From: Alphaproteobacteria bacterium | GTDB taxonomy: Bacteria > Pseudomonadota > Alphaproteobacteria > Rhodobacterales > Rhodobacteraceae | Direction: 5' to 3' | Assembly: GCA_030432315.1 (NCBI GenBank) | Contig: JAUIHM010000026.1 | Span: 1 to 39,059, forward strand | DNA: 39,059 bases | In this document: in pieces, positions 16,133 to 24,526 of the stretch | Layout of the letters: each line of letters begins with the position of its first letter | How positions within the stretch are numbered: the first letter of the stretch is position 1 | Translations under genes and position numbers: made by a program | Notes under the pieces: model-generated | Databases searched by the model: none | Told to the model about the DNA's origin: nothing | The model's input: only the letters and a program-made list of their open reading frames with translations

Positions 16133-17167
16133 TCAGAGTTTGGCCACACTGTCGCGGGGGACGAGCTGCCCGCCCAGTTGGATCAGCCGGACCGCGGATT
16201 CAGGAGAAACCATGCGTCTGTGCAAAGTTTGCACGGCTTCTTCGCCCACGTCGACCCAGTTGATTCGGAAGGTGGTCAGGGCCGGTGAGGCAAGTTTGGC
16301 GATCGGCATGTCGTCGAATCCGGCCACGGACATCTCATCGGGAATGGAGATGCCGATCATCCGCATTGCTTCGATCGCCCAGACCGCGGCGCTGTCGTTG
16401 TAGCAGAACAGCGCGGTGGCGTCGTGCAGGTGGGTGGTAACCCAGGCCTGAAACTCCTTCAGGTCGGGTTCGACCGGCCGGCGGCTGGTGTGGCCGAAAA
16501 CCGAGACGACCTTTCCGTCGGCGGCATCGGCGCCGCCTTCTACATGCTGGCGGAAGCCGGCGAAGCGGCGCTGCAGGGTCAGGCGGTTGCGCCCGCCCAT
16601 GTAGAGGAAGCGGCGGTGACCCATTCCCATCAGGTAGCGCCCGATTACCGCGCCACCGAGAAAGTTGGTGGGCGTTATGGCATCTACCCGTAATTCCTCA
16701 TCAATTCCGTTCGCGATCACGGATGAAATGCCACGCTCGGCAAAATCGGCCAGCGTTTCCGGAGCCGGCGTCAGGCCGAGAAAGATGCATCCGGTGCGCG
16801 GGTTGAGACGGTTGCTGATTTCCGCCGGCAGCGGCGTGCGCGACTGTGTCATGAAGGTTTCGACGCTGCCGCTGACCTTGTGCGCCTCCTCGCGGATGCC
16901 GGAGAGCGTTTCATAATAGATCGAGGACCGGACGTCGTTGAAATCCTCGATGGCGGAAATCACCACGATGGATTCGAAACTCTCGACGGTCTGGCGCTGT
17001 TTGATCGGATAGCCGATCTGCAGGGCGCAGTCGCGGACCTTGCGGCGAATCGGCTCGGTGATGCTGGGGGAATCCGACAGGGCACGGGACACGGTGCTGA
17101 TCGAAACACCGAGTGCCTGTGCAATGTCCGCCTGACTGGCGCGGGGACGGTTTGTCAGAGTTTTCAT
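16133..17167 (-). CDS. LacI-family transcriptional regulator of the catabolic operon
   Basis: 344 aa. The N-terminal helix-turn-helix is clear: SQADIAQALGVSISTVSRALSDSP with a hinge helix near residue 50. A periplasmic-binding-protein-like effector domain follows, with IFLGLTPAPETLADFAERGI, GAVIGRYLMGMGHRRFLYMGG, TALFCYNDSAAVWAIEAMRM and ISIPDEMSVAGFDDMPIAKLASPALTTF, the usual LacI C-terminal block. It is on the same strand and 165 bp upstream of the dehydrogenase. TGCAAA palindromes precede both its own gene and the operon, so it probably represses itself and the operon until the imported sugar or a derivative binds. Confidence 0.93.
   Translation of the reverse strand: MKTLTNRPRASQADIAQALGVSISTVSRALSDSPSITEPIRRKVRDCALQIGYPIKQRQTVESFESIVVISAIEDFNDVRSSIYYETLSGIREEAHKVSGSVETFMTQSRTPLPAEISNRLNPRTGCIFLGLTPAPETLADFAERGISSVIANGIDEELRVDAITPTNFLGGAVIGRYLMGMGHRRFLYMGGRNRLTLQRRFAGFRQHVEGGADAADGKVVSVFGHTSRRPVEPDLKEFQAWVTTHLHDATALFCYNDSAAVWAIEAMRMIGISIPDEMSVAGFDDMPIAKLASPALTTFRINWVDVGEEAVQTLHRRMVSPESAVRLIQLGGQLVPRDSVAKL
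16220..16234. promoter_or_regulatory. Perfect 15-bp palindrome inside lacI, auxiliary operator candidate
   Basis: GTGCAAA-G-TTTGCAC is a perfect inverted repeat lying in the 3' part of the lacI coding region, about 190 bp upstream of the promoter-proximal operator. It has the same half-site as the intergenic operators, so a looping (auxiliary) operator is plausible. Confidence 0.6.
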
Positions 17168-17204
17168 GGGGGCATGTTATGATGAATGCACAATTTGTCC
17201 AACA

Positions 17205-17217
17205 TGCAAAATTTGCA
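17205..17217. promoter_or_regulatory. LacI-type operator upstream of lacI
   Basis: TGCAAA-A-TTTGCA is a perfect palindrome centred about 44 bp upstream of the lacI ATG. It shares half-sites with the palindromes at 16002-16028 and 16220-16234, which supports autoregulation. Confidence 0.65.
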
Positions 17218-17373
17218 AAGACAAAATTCGTCTTTTCGCGCCTCTGACCGAGATCCGATCCGATGGGCCGGACCGGCGGGCCGCGTCCGGAAGGCGGCGC
17301 TGTCCGGGCCTGGCACCGCTGCACTGCGGCAAAAGCGTGCGAGGTGCGAAACCTTCACGGTTTTTTGCGCTTA

Positions 17374-17388
17374 ATAACCAAATGTTAA
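17374..17388. promoter_or_regulatory. CtrA-like box upstream of fliF
   Basis: ATAA, then 7 bp, then TTAA: one mismatch to TTAA-N7-TTAA, located 76-90 bp upstream of the fliF start. Together with the box before fliL it suggests that CtrA controls both flagellar operons. The 17168-17464 gap otherwise holds only the lacI operator. Confidence 0.5.
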
Positions 17389-17464
17389 GCCTGTCGGCGC
17401 GAATAGTGGCTTCAGGGTCCCGAAGGGTCGGGCCTGCCCGGAAACAACAAGATAACGAGGCGCC

Positions 17465-19045
17465 GTGCCAACGCAGTTACAGACACTATGGGAAGGCCTG
17501 GAAACCAGGCAGCGCATCATTGCTGTCATGACGGCCGTCGCCATTCTCGCCACCATGTTCGGAATCAGCCGCATTGCGACCGCGCCCAACATGGCACTTC
17601 TGTATTCGGGGCTGGACGCCGCGGCGTCCGGTGAGGTTGTTGCGGCGCTGGATGCGCAGGGCGTCCGGTACGAGGTTCGCGATACGTCAATCTATGTCGA
17701 TCAGGCGGACCGTGACCGCGTGCGGATGAGCCTCGCGTCTGAGGGGCTGCCTGCCGGTGGACCCGCAGGTTATGAGCTTCTGGACGGGCTGACGGGGTTT
17801 GGTACCACGAGCCAGATGTTCGATGCCGCCTACTGGCGCGCGAAGGAGGGCGAGTTGGCCCGCACAATCGCCTCGGGCCGCAATATCCGTTCTGCACGGG
17901 TTCACCTCGCCAATCCGGTATCGCAGCCGTTTTCGCGGACGCCAACCGGTTCCGCCTCCGTGACGGTGACCGTCGCCAGCGGCAGTCTCGACGCGAGCCA
18001 GGCCGAGGCGATCCGCTATCTGGTGTCTTCGGCCGTGGCCGGGATCGACCCTGACGCGGTTGCGGTCATCGACAGTGCGCGCGGCATTGTCCTGTCGGGT
18101 GCCGACGACGAATTCGCCCGCGCCGGTGTGCAGAGTCCGGACGAGCGCGCCGAGGTCATTCGCGGCAACGTACAGCGGATGCTGGAGGCGCGGGTCGGAG
18201 CCGGTCGGGCGATCGTCGAGGTTCACGTCGATGCGAACATGGACAGCCGGACCATCAGCGAGCGGCGGATCGATCCCGAGAGCCGGGTCGCCATCAGTTC
18301 CGAAACAGAAGAAAACGTCGAGAGTTCGACCGGTACGTCACCGGGGGTAACCGTCGCCAGCAATCTGCCGGACGGCGATGTCCAGGGTGGTGCGGGCGAA
18401 AACAATCACAGCTCAACGCAGACGCGCGAGCGGCAGAACTTCGAGGTTTCCGAGACCAACAGCGAGACCGTCATCCTGCCGGGGCAGGTGCGCCGGGTGA
18501 ACGTGGCGGTGATGGTCGACGGCATTTTCGCCCCCGACGAGACCGGGCAGATCGTCTGGCAGCCCCGCTCGGAGGAAGAGATGAACACGCTGCGCCAGCT
18601 CGTGCAGACGGCAGCGGGATTTGACGCGGAGCGCGGCGATACCATCACCATTGAATCGCTGCAGTTCACCGCACCGCTCGAACTGGGCACGGTCGTCGAG
18701 CGTGACGGCGAAACCTTCATGGACAAATATGGCGCCCAGCTGATCCAGGCCGGGGTGCTCGGCGGAATCATCATGGCGCTGATCTTCTTCGTGCTGCGGC
18801 CGATGCTGAAGCGGAATGGCCAGACGGCGTTCCCGGACCTCGGCGGCGCGGACATGTTTGAGGACGGCATGCCGCAGCAGCTGGCAGATCAGCGTGCCGA
18901 GGACATGATGGACATGCCGCCGGCGACGGTGAACCGGATCGAACGCCTTCGCGAGGTGATCACCGACCGCAGCGAGGAATCCGCGAGTGTCCTGCGCAGC
19001 TGGATTGAAGCGCCTGAGGGCCAGAAGGAGTCGGTCGGTTCATGA
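17465..19045 (+). CDS. fliF: Flagellar MS-ring protein FliF
   Basis: 526 aa. The first membrane helix is at residues about 18-38 (IIAVMTAVAILATMFGIS). The YscJ/FliF ring-building region follows (MALLYSGLDAAASGEVVAALDAQGV, YEVRDTSIYVDQADRDRVRMSLASEGLP, ARVHLANP). A glycine/serine-rich variable segment lies in the middle. The second membrane helix is VLGGIIMALIFFVLRPML. The C-terminal tail (VNRIERLREVITDRSEESASVLRSWIEA) is the FliG-binding helix. The start is GTG at 17465 with GAGG about 7 bp upstream. First gene of the plus-strand operon; ATGA overlap with fliH. Confidence 0.96.
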   Translation: MPTQLQTLWEGLETRQRIIAVMTAVAILATMFGISRIATAPNMALLYSGLDAAASGEVVAALDAQGVRYEVRDTSIYVDQADRDRVRMSLASEGLPAGGPAGYELLDGLTGFGTTSQMFDAAYWRAKEGELARTIASGRNIRSARVHLANPVSQPFSRTPTGSASVTVTVASGSLDASQAEAIRYLVSSAVAGIDPDAVAVIDSARGIVLSGADDEFARAGVQSPDERAEVIRGNVQRMLEARVGAGRAIVEVHVDANMDSRTISERRIDPESRVAISSETEENVESSTGTSPGVTVASNLPDGDVQGGAGENNHSSTQTRERQNFEVSETNSETVILPGQVRRVNVAVMVDGIFAPDETGQIVWQPRSEEEMNTLRQLVQTAAGFDAERGDTITIESLQFTAPLELGTVVERDGETFMDKYGAQLIQAGVLGGIIMALIFFVLRPMLKRNGQTAFPDLGGADMFEDGMPQQLADQRAEDMMDMPPATVNRIERLREVITDRSEESASVLRSWIEAPEGQKESVGS

Positions 19046-19650
19046 GTACTTTTCGGTTACAGACCTTTGATGCAGCGGGTGGGGGCGACACGCGGGAAGG
19101 CAGCGGGCCTTCCGCGGCCGACCTCGCGCTGCAGGCGGCGCGGGACGAAGGCTATCAGCAGGGGTTTCTCGCGGGCCAGGCCGCGGCAACCGAAGCCCAT
19201 CTCGAGGATCAGGGCAGGCTGACCGGTGAACTGGTCGAGGCGCTGAGTGATGCGGGGCTGACCAACGAGGCCGCCCGGCGGCACGTTGCTGCGAGCCTTG
19301 CGCCAATGATCGAGGCGCTGGGGGCGGCAATCGCGCCGTCGCTTGCCGAGGCCGGCATGACCGCGGAGGTTGCGCGGCTGGTGGAACTGGCGCTGGAGGC
19401 CTCGCCTGCAGCAAGGCCGCTGGTACGCTGCGCCGAAGAACTTGCAGGACCACTGGCGAAACTCCTCGACGAGCGCGGCATTGCGGCCGATGTCGAAGCG
19501 GCGCCGGAATTTCTGCCCCGTGAGGCCCGGATCGTCTGGGATCAGGGGTACGATCACATTGACATGGACGCCTGCGTTGCCCAGGTGCGGCAGTGTCTTG
19601 CGTCCCATCTGAAAACCGAGAGCGGGAGCGTGAAACATGACGGATTCTGA
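19042..19650 (+). CDS. fliH: FliH-like flagellar export ATPase regulator
   Basis: 202 aa. The N-terminal part includes ALQAARDEGYQQGFLAGQAA, the GYxxGxxxG-type pattern of FliH. A helical region follows. The C-terminus has the FliH/YscL features: RHVAASLAPMIEALGAAIAPS, then a small domain ending around EARIVWDQGYDHIDMDACVAQV. FliH links the FliI ATPase to the C-ring. Sequence conservation in this family is low, so the call leans partly on position between fliF and fliN. Confidence 0.78.
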   Translation: MSTFRLQTFDAAGGGDTREGSGPSAADLALQAARDEGYQQGFLAGQAAATEAHLEDQGRLTGELVEALSDAGLTNEAARRHVAASLAPMIEALGAAIAPSLAEAGMTAEVARLVELALEASPAARPLVRCAEELAGPLAKLLDERGIAADVEAAPEFLPREARIVWDQGYDHIDMDACVAQVRQCLASHLKTESGSVKHDGF

Positions 19651-19972
19651 AGTGTCGGAAGGCGGTCAGCTGGGTGGACTGGAATCGGGTTCACTGTCAG
19701 AGAAGGGTCCTGTGCGGTCGCGGTCCGGCGCCTTTTCCGGCGTGCCGATCGAGGTCACCATTTCGGTGGGCAAAGCCCGACCCAAAGTCAGTGAACTGGT
19801 CGAACTGCGCCGGGATTCGGTGCTGACGCTCGATTCCGGAATCGACGATCCCGTCGAGCTTTATGTCGGGGACCGGCTGATCGCGCGGGGCGAGTTGCAG
19901 GAAATGGGCGACAATTCCGGTCGACTCGGGGTGCGTTTGACCGAAGTTGCCGATTTTTCGGATGATCTCTAG
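19637..19972 (+). CDS. fliN: Flagellar motor switch protein FliN
   Basis: 111 aa with a disordered N-terminal about 35 residues and a SpoA/FliN domain. The family pattern is complete: GVPIEVTISVGKARPKVSELVELRRDSVLTLD, DDPVELYVGDRLIARGEL and GRLGVRLTEV. FliN forms the lower C-ring, where it binds FliH and CheY. It starts 14 bp inside the fliH 3' end and its stop overlaps the fliP start. Confidence 0.93.
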   Translation: MTDSEVSEGGQLGGLESGSLSEKGPVRSRSGAFSGVPIEVTISVGKARPKVSELVELRRDSVLTLDSGIDDPVELYVGDRLIARGELQEMGDNSGRLGVRLTEVADFSDDL

Positions 19973-20711
19973 GCGAAACAGACTTTTGCCGGCGACCGGT
20001 CTGGCGCTGGTCGCGGTTCTCGCGTTGATCGCCGAGCCGGGGCATGCGCAGGACATCTCCATTTCGCTTGGAGACGGGCAGTCGTTCAGTCTGCGCACGG
20101 TACAGCTGTTCATTCTTCTGACGCTGCTCAGTCTGGCGCCGGGTCTGGCGATCATGTTCACCTGCTTTCCGTTCATGGTGACGGTGCTGTCGATCCTGCG
20201 CCAGGCGATTGGCGTGCAGCAGGCGCCGCCAAACATGATGATTGTCAGCCTGGCGCTGTTTCTGACCTATTTCGTGATGGAGCCGGTGTTCACGGAGGCC
20301 TGGGAAACCGGGGTGAAGCCGATGGTCGAAGGAACCCTGACCCCGGAGGATGCCTTCGCGCCGACGATGCTGCCGTTTCGGCATTTCATGGAGGCCAGGG
20401 TCGATCCCGATACGGTGACGACGCTGCTCGATGCCACGCCGGCGGAGGAGAACATCGAGGAGGGCGTGCCGCTGTCCACCCTGGTGCCGGCGTTTCTTCT
20501 GAGTGAAATCAAACGGGGATTCGAGGTCGGCTTTCTGATTTTCCTGCCTTTTCTGGTGATTGATCTGGTGATTGCCGCGGTGCTGATGTCCATGGGGATG
20601 ATGATGGTGCCGCCGGCGATTGTTTCGCTTCCGTTCAAGCTGGCGTTTTTCGTCGTGGCGGACGGGTGGAGTCTGCTCGCAGGTGCGATGGTACGGGGTT
20701 ATGCGCAATGA
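19962..20711 (+). CDS. fliP: Flagellar type III export gate protein FliP
   Basis: About 249 aa. A cleavable signal peptide (RRNRLLPATGLALVAVLALI, then AEPGHAQ) precedes the FliP core. The core has LRTVQLFILLTLLSLAPGLAIMFTCF, the family pattern TVLSILRQAIGVQQAPPNMMIVSLALFLTYFVM, and the C-terminal block FLLSEIKRGFEVGFLIFLPFLVIDLVIAAVLMSMGMMM. FliP forms the export gate with FliQ and FliR, which are not in this window. The start is ATG at 19962, overlapping the fliN stop; a TTG at 19947 is also in frame. Overlaps fliG by 4 bp. Confidence 0.96.
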   Translation: MISRRNRLLPATGLALVAVLALIAEPGHAQDISISLGDGQSFSLRTVQLFILLTLLSLAPGLAIMFTCFPFMVTVLSILRQAIGVQQAPPNMMIVSLALFLTYFVMEPVFTEAWETGVKPMVEGTLTPEDAFAPTMLPFRHFMEARVDPDTVTTLLDATPAEENIEEGVPLSTLVPAFLLSEIKRGFEVGFLIFLPFLVIDLVIAAVLMSMGMMMVPPAIVSLPFKLAFFVVADGWSLLAGAMVRGYAQ

Positions 20712-21835
20712 CGGAGTTGGTAGAGGTGGGGACGGCGGCGCCGTCAGGCGGATCGGAACTGGTGGTCGCCAGATCGCCCGGATCGGCACTGGTACCCGCT
20801 CAGGCGGGCGGAGGGACGGCGGTTCGCGCGCCGCTTCCGAAGGAACTGATGCCGAGCCCGATCGAGAAGGCTGCGATCGTGCTGACGGCCATTGGCCCGG
20901 AATTCGCCGCAGGTGTTCTCGGTGGGCTCGAGGAGCGTGACGTCGAGCGGTTCACCTACGTTGTGGGCCGGCTTGGACGCATCGAGCAACGGGTGCTGGA
21001 TGCGGTGATCGTCGAGTTTCTGGAGCAGCTGACCATCGGACCGGAGGTTTCCGGCGGCGCGCGGGCGGCGCGGGAACTGCTCGCGGGGCTTGTCGATGAG
21101 AGCGAGATAGACCGGATTCTCTCCGGACGGGCCAATCTGTCGGGGGCGACGGTCTGGGAGCGGCTGGGCGATGCGCCGCTGAAGTCGCTGGTGACGTTTT
21201 TTCAGGCCAACCACCCGCAGACGGTGGCGATGATCCTGACGGAGCTGCGCGCGGACAAGGCGGCGGCGGCACTTGAGGAAATGGATCCGGATTTCGCCAA
21301 GTCAATCGTTCTTCGGCTGGCAACCGTCCCGAGCATCGATCCGCGTGTCGCCGAAGCGGTCGAGGAGGCCATCGAACGGGATTTCCTCTCGGTGCTTCAG
21401 GGCAACCTGTCGAAACGGCGTCCGGCCGATCTGATCGCCGGGTTGATGAACAACATCTCCAGCGACGTGCGTGAGGGATTCCTGTCGTTTCTGGAGGCCA
21501 AGGACGGGCCTCTGGCCCAGGATGTGCTGCGGACCATGTTCACCTTCGAGGACATCCGGGTTCGGATCGGTGGCCGCGACGTGGCGACGATTGTCCGCGA
21601 GATGGAGGAGAGCGTGCTCATGGCCGCCCTCAAGGCCGGGGAGGCGCAGGGCAGCGAGACGGTTCGCCACATTCTGGACAACCTCCCGCGCCGCCTGAGC
21701 GAACGTTTTGTCGAGGACCTGTCAGGTATGGACCCCGTGCCGGTCAAGGAAGGCGAAGCGGCGCAGATCGAACTGACCAAGAAGATTCAGGAGATGGCCA
21801 AGGAAGGCACGATCAGCCTGCTCGACAGGGAATAG
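20708..21835 (+). CDS. fliG: Flagellar motor switch protein FliG
   Basis: 375 aa. An unusual disordered N-terminal extension of about 45 residues (TELVEVGTAAPSGGSELVVA onwards) precedes the normal start PSPIEKAAIVLTAIG. The middle domain has NHPQTVAMILTELRADKAAAALEEM, where the usual EHPQ is NHPQ. The C-terminal domain has MFTFEDIRVRIGGRDVATIVREM and the charged torque helix (SETVRHILDNLPRRLSERFVEDL), ending in EMAKEGTI. FliG is the rotor component that touches MotA. The start is ATG at 20708, overlapping the fliP stop (ATGA). Last gene of the operon. Confidence 0.93.
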   Translation: MTELVEVGTAAPSGGSELVVARSPGSALVPAQAGGGTAVRAPLPKELMPSPIEKAAIVLTAIGPEFAAGVLGGLEERDVERFTYVVGRLGRIEQRVLDAVIVEFLEQLTIGPEVSGGARAARELLAGLVDESEIDRILSGRANLSGATVWERLGDAPLKSLVTFFQANHPQTVAMILTELRADKAAAALEEMDPDFAKSIVLRLATVPSIDPRVAEAVEEAIERDFLSVLQGNLSKRRPADLIAGLMNNISSDVREGFLSFLEAKDGPLAQDVLRTMFTFEDIRVRIGGRDVATIVREMEESVLMAALKAGEAQGSETVRHILDNLPRRLSERFVEDLSGMDPVPVKEGEAAQIELTKKIQEMAKEGTISLLDRE

Positions 21836-21914
21836 CGGGAAGCCGCGGGAGCAGCGTTTGCATTGCGTCGAATGACGGTTTAGGGGAACTGCGTGTTTTC
21901 CTGGATGGGGTGTC

Positions 21915-22910
21915 ATGGCGTTTTTCCAGAAACTGAAGGACCGGCTGTTCAAGTCCTCATCGAAGATCGACGACGGGATTGACCGGATCCTTGAAGAGGC
22001 GCCCGCCGCCGGTGCGGACGCCGCTCCCGCCGAAGAAGTGGCGGCGCCTTCGATTGCTGCGCGTCTGCTCGGCGGGGAAAAGGCACGCGTTCTTGACGAT
22101 GCGATGCTCGAAAGCCTCGAGGATCTGCTGATTACCGCCGACATGGGGGTTGAAACGGCCCTGAAGCTGACTTCGAGCATGGCCGAGGGGCGCTTTGGCC
22201 GCAGGATTGGCGCTACCGAACTCAAGCAGGCGCTGGCGGCAGAAATCGCCGCGGTGCTTGAGCCGGTATCGCGGCCGATGCCGATCTACAGCAAACGTCC
22301 GCAGGTCGTGCTGGTGGTCGGGGTCAACGGATCGGGCAAGACCACGACCATCGGCAAGCTGGCCAGCCAGTTCAGCGCCGCCAACAAGAAAGTGGTGATT
22401 GCCGCCTGCGACACGTTCCGGGCGGCGGCGGTGGAGCAGCTGCAGATCTGGGGGCAGCGGGCCGGTGTGCCGGTTTTGACCGCCGCCCAGGGAACCGATC
22501 CGGCGAGCTTGGCTTTCGACGCTATGGTTCGGGCGGAGGCGGACGGGGCGGATCTGCTGCTGATCGACACGGCTGGTCGGTTGCAGAACCGCGAGGATCT
22601 GATGCAGGAACTGGCCAAGATCGTTCGGGTGATCCGCAAGCGAGACCCGGAGGCGCCGCACAACACGCTCCTGGTGCTCGATGCAACCACGGGTCAGAAC
22701 GCCCTGACCCAGGTGGATATTTTCCGGAAGATTGCAGATGTATCCGGCTTGGTCATGACCAAGCTCGACGGTACTGCCAAGGGCGGTGTCCTGGTGGCGC
22801 TTGCCGACCGGTTCGGGCTGCCGATCCATGCCATCGGTGTCGGTGAGGCAATTGAGGACCTTGCCCCGTTTGATCCCGACGAGTTTTCCCGCGCCCTGAC
22901 CGGACTCTGA
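21915..22910 (+). CDS. ftsY: Signal recognition particle receptor FtsY
   Basis: 331 aa with a short acidic/alanine-rich A domain, then the NG domains. GTPase motifs are G1 GVNGSGKTTTIGKLA, DTFRAAAVEQLQIW, G3 LLIDTAGRLQN, G4 TKLDGTAKGG, and the closing block GVGEAIEDLAPFDPDEFSRALTGL. It receives ribosome-SRP complexes at the membrane. It lies 79 bp after fliG, with no clear terminator, and is probably transcribed separately from the flagellar genes. Confidence 0.97.
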   Translation: MAFFQKLKDRLFKSSSKIDDGIDRILEEAPAAGADAAPAEEVAAPSIAARLLGGEKARVLDDAMLESLEDLLITADMGVETALKLTSSMAEGRFGRRIGATELKQALAAEIAAVLEPVSRPMPIYSKRPQVVLVVGVNGSGKTTTIGKLASQFSAANKKVVIAACDTFRAAAVEQLQIWGQRAGVPVLTAAQGTDPASLAFDAMVRAEADGADLLLIDTAGRLQNREDLMQELAKIVRVIRKRDPEAPHNTLLVLDATTGQNALTQVDIFRKIADVSGLVMTKLDGTAKGGVLVALADRFGLPIHAIGVGEAIEDLAPFDPDEFSRALTGL

Positions 22911-22914
22911 GCCC

Positions 22915-23814
22915 TTGGGCGCCTGGGTGCAGTCGCTGGAAGGGTCGGCACATGCGTCGCTCGTGGCAATGGGGCTGGCACTGTTCGCGGCGGTTACGCA
23001 CGCGGTTTTCGGAGCGCTGCAGAAGGGACGGCATGATCCGTGGCTGTCGCGTGGGGCGATTGATTTCAGCTACTCGCTGATGGCGCTGCCGGTGGCCCTG
23101 TTCGTGGTTCCATGGCCGGAGGAAGATGCCTGGTGGCTGCTCGGCGGGGCGATGCTGATCCATGTCGGATACAAGTTCTGTCAGGCAAAGGCTTACAGCA
23201 GCGGTGATTTTTCCGTTGTCTATCCGATTGTCCGGGGGCTTGGGCCGCTGGTGACGGTGCTCGCGGTCGGGGAGGTGTTTTCCGAGAGCTATTCGGCGTT
23301 GCAGTGGTTTGGCGTGTTGCTGCTGTCAGGGGCGATCTTTTCGCTGTCCTGGTTCAACATCACGCGGGCGACGCTCGGGCGCAGAAGGTTGGCAGTGGCG
23401 ATCGCCTGGGCGGTGGTCACGGGAATTTTTGTTGCGTTCTATACCACTTATGACGCATTCGGGATCCGGGCGACACCGGATCCGTTCACGTTTCTGGCGT
23501 GGTTCTTCGTCCTTGACGGGCTGGTGTTTCCCTGGATCGCGTTTTTCCGCTACCGGGCGATGGTTCATCCGCCGGCGCTGCTGCCGTTGTTGGGGCGGGG
23601 AGTGATCGGCGGTCTGGTCGCCTATCTGAGTTTCGGTTCGGTGATGCTGGCGACGCGGATCGACCGGGTGGGGGAGGCGGCAGTTTTGCGTGAAACTTCA
23701 GTGGTTTTCGCAGCGCTGATCGGGTGGCTTTTTCTCGGCGAGCGGATCGGACCGGTGCGGGCGGGGCTGGTGGGGCTGATCGCGCTTGGTGCGGTTGTGG
23801 TGGAGTTTGGCTGA
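22915..23814 (+). CDS. EamA/DMT-family membrane transporter
   Basis: 299 aa with about ten hydrophobic segments in two halves, typical of the drug/metabolite transporter family. Typical pieces are KAYSSGDFSVVYPIVRGLGPLVTVLAVGEVF closing the first half and REVSVV-like RETSVVFAALIGWLFLGERIGPVRAGLVGLI closing the second. Substrate is unknown. The gene begins 4 bp after ftsY if the TTG at 22915 is used; the ATG at 22969 is the alternative start, with neither RBS strong. The ftsY - EamA - yciB order is common in Rhodobacterales. Confidence 0.85.
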   Translation: MGAWVQSLEGSAHASLVAMGLALFAAVTHAVFGALQKGRHDPWLSRGAIDFSYSLMALPVALFVVPWPEEDAWWLLGGAMLIHVGYKFCQAKAYSSGDFSVVYPIVRGLGPLVTVLAVGEVFSESYSALQWFGVLLLSGAIFSLSWFNITRATLGRRRLAVAIAWAVVTGIFVAFYTTYDAFGIRATPDPFTFLAWFFVLDGLVFPWIAFFRYRAMVHPPALLPLLGRGVIGGLVAYLSFGSVMLATRIDRVGEAAVLRETSVVFAALIGWLFLGERIGPVRAGLVGLIALGAVVVEFG

Positions 23815-23834
23815 GTGAGGCGGTAAAGGGCAGA

Positions 23835-24449
23835 ATGGCAGAGCGCAAAATCAATCCGATCCTGAAGCTGGTTCTCGAAGTGGGACCGATCGCGGTGTTC
23901 TTTCTGGCCTACAGATGGGCTCCGGTTCCTGACGGGCTGGATACGATGGAAAGACAGCTTGAACAGATTCTGTTTTCCACCAAAGTTTTCATTCCGGTTA
24001 TTCTGGCGACACTTGGGCTGAGCTGGTACTTTACCCGGCACCTGCCGAAGATGGCCGTGATTACGGCGGTTGTCGTGGTGATTTTCGGCGGGCTGACGCT
24101 GGTTTTGCGGGACGATACTTTCGTCAAGATGAAGCCGACGATTCTCTATGGTCTGTTTGCCGGGATTCTCGGATTCGGGCTGTTGCGCGGGCAGAGTTAC
24201 CTCAAGTACCTGATGGACGAGTTGCTGCCGATGCGCGATGAAGGGTGGATGAAGTTTACCCGGCGGTTTGTTGTTTTCTATATATTTTTGGCGATCCTGA
24301 ACGAGGTGGTCTGGCGGAGTTTCGGCACGGATCTCTGGGTCAGTTTCCGCACCTTCGTTCTGCCGGTCGGCAATTTTCTGTTCATCATGGCCCAGGTGCC
24401 GCTGTTCCAGAAATATTCCGACCAGGCGGAAAAGGGCGATGCAGCCTGA
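23835..24449 (+). CDS. yciB: Inner-membrane septation protein YciB (IspZ)
   Basis: 204 aa with five to six membrane helices. Family landmarks are NPILKLVLEVGPIAVFFLAY, FSTKVFIPVILATLGLSWYF, FGGLTLVLRDDTFVKMKPTILYGLF, LMDELLPMRDEGWMKFTRRFVVFYIFLAILNEVVWR and the C-terminal FLFIMAQVPLFQKY. YciB/IspZ proteins act in cell-envelope maintenance and septation. The start is ATG at 23835 with AAAGGG about 5 bp upstream. Twenty bp separate it from the EamA gene. Confidence 0.93.
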   Translation: MAERKINPILKLVLEVGPIAVFFLAYRWAPVPDGLDTMERQLEQILFSTKVFIPVILATLGLSWYFTRHLPKMAVITAVVVVIFGGLTLVLRDDTFVKMKPTILYGLFAGILGFGLLRGQSYLKYLMDELLPMRDEGWMKFTRRFVVFYIFLAILNEVVWRSFGTDLWVSFRTFVLPVGNFLFIMAQVPLFQKYSDQAEKGDAA

Positions 24450-24482
24450 GGGGCTGCGGTGCCGTTAACCATGCGGCGGCGG

Positions 24483-24526
24483 GATACCCTTTCGATACCC
24501 GACCGATACCCTTCTGATACCGACGG
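24483..24526. repeat. Second array of four tandem 11-bp GATACC units
   Basis: Units GATACCCTTTC, GATACCCGACC, GATACCCTTCT, GATACCGACGG, followed by GAATC overlap. It has the same unit length, copy number, orientation and trailing ACGGA as 6275-6318. It lies between yciB and the DUF1127 genes. A TTAACCAT (CtrA-like half site) is just upstream at about 24465 and a GTTAAC at 24547-24552. Confidence 0.8.
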
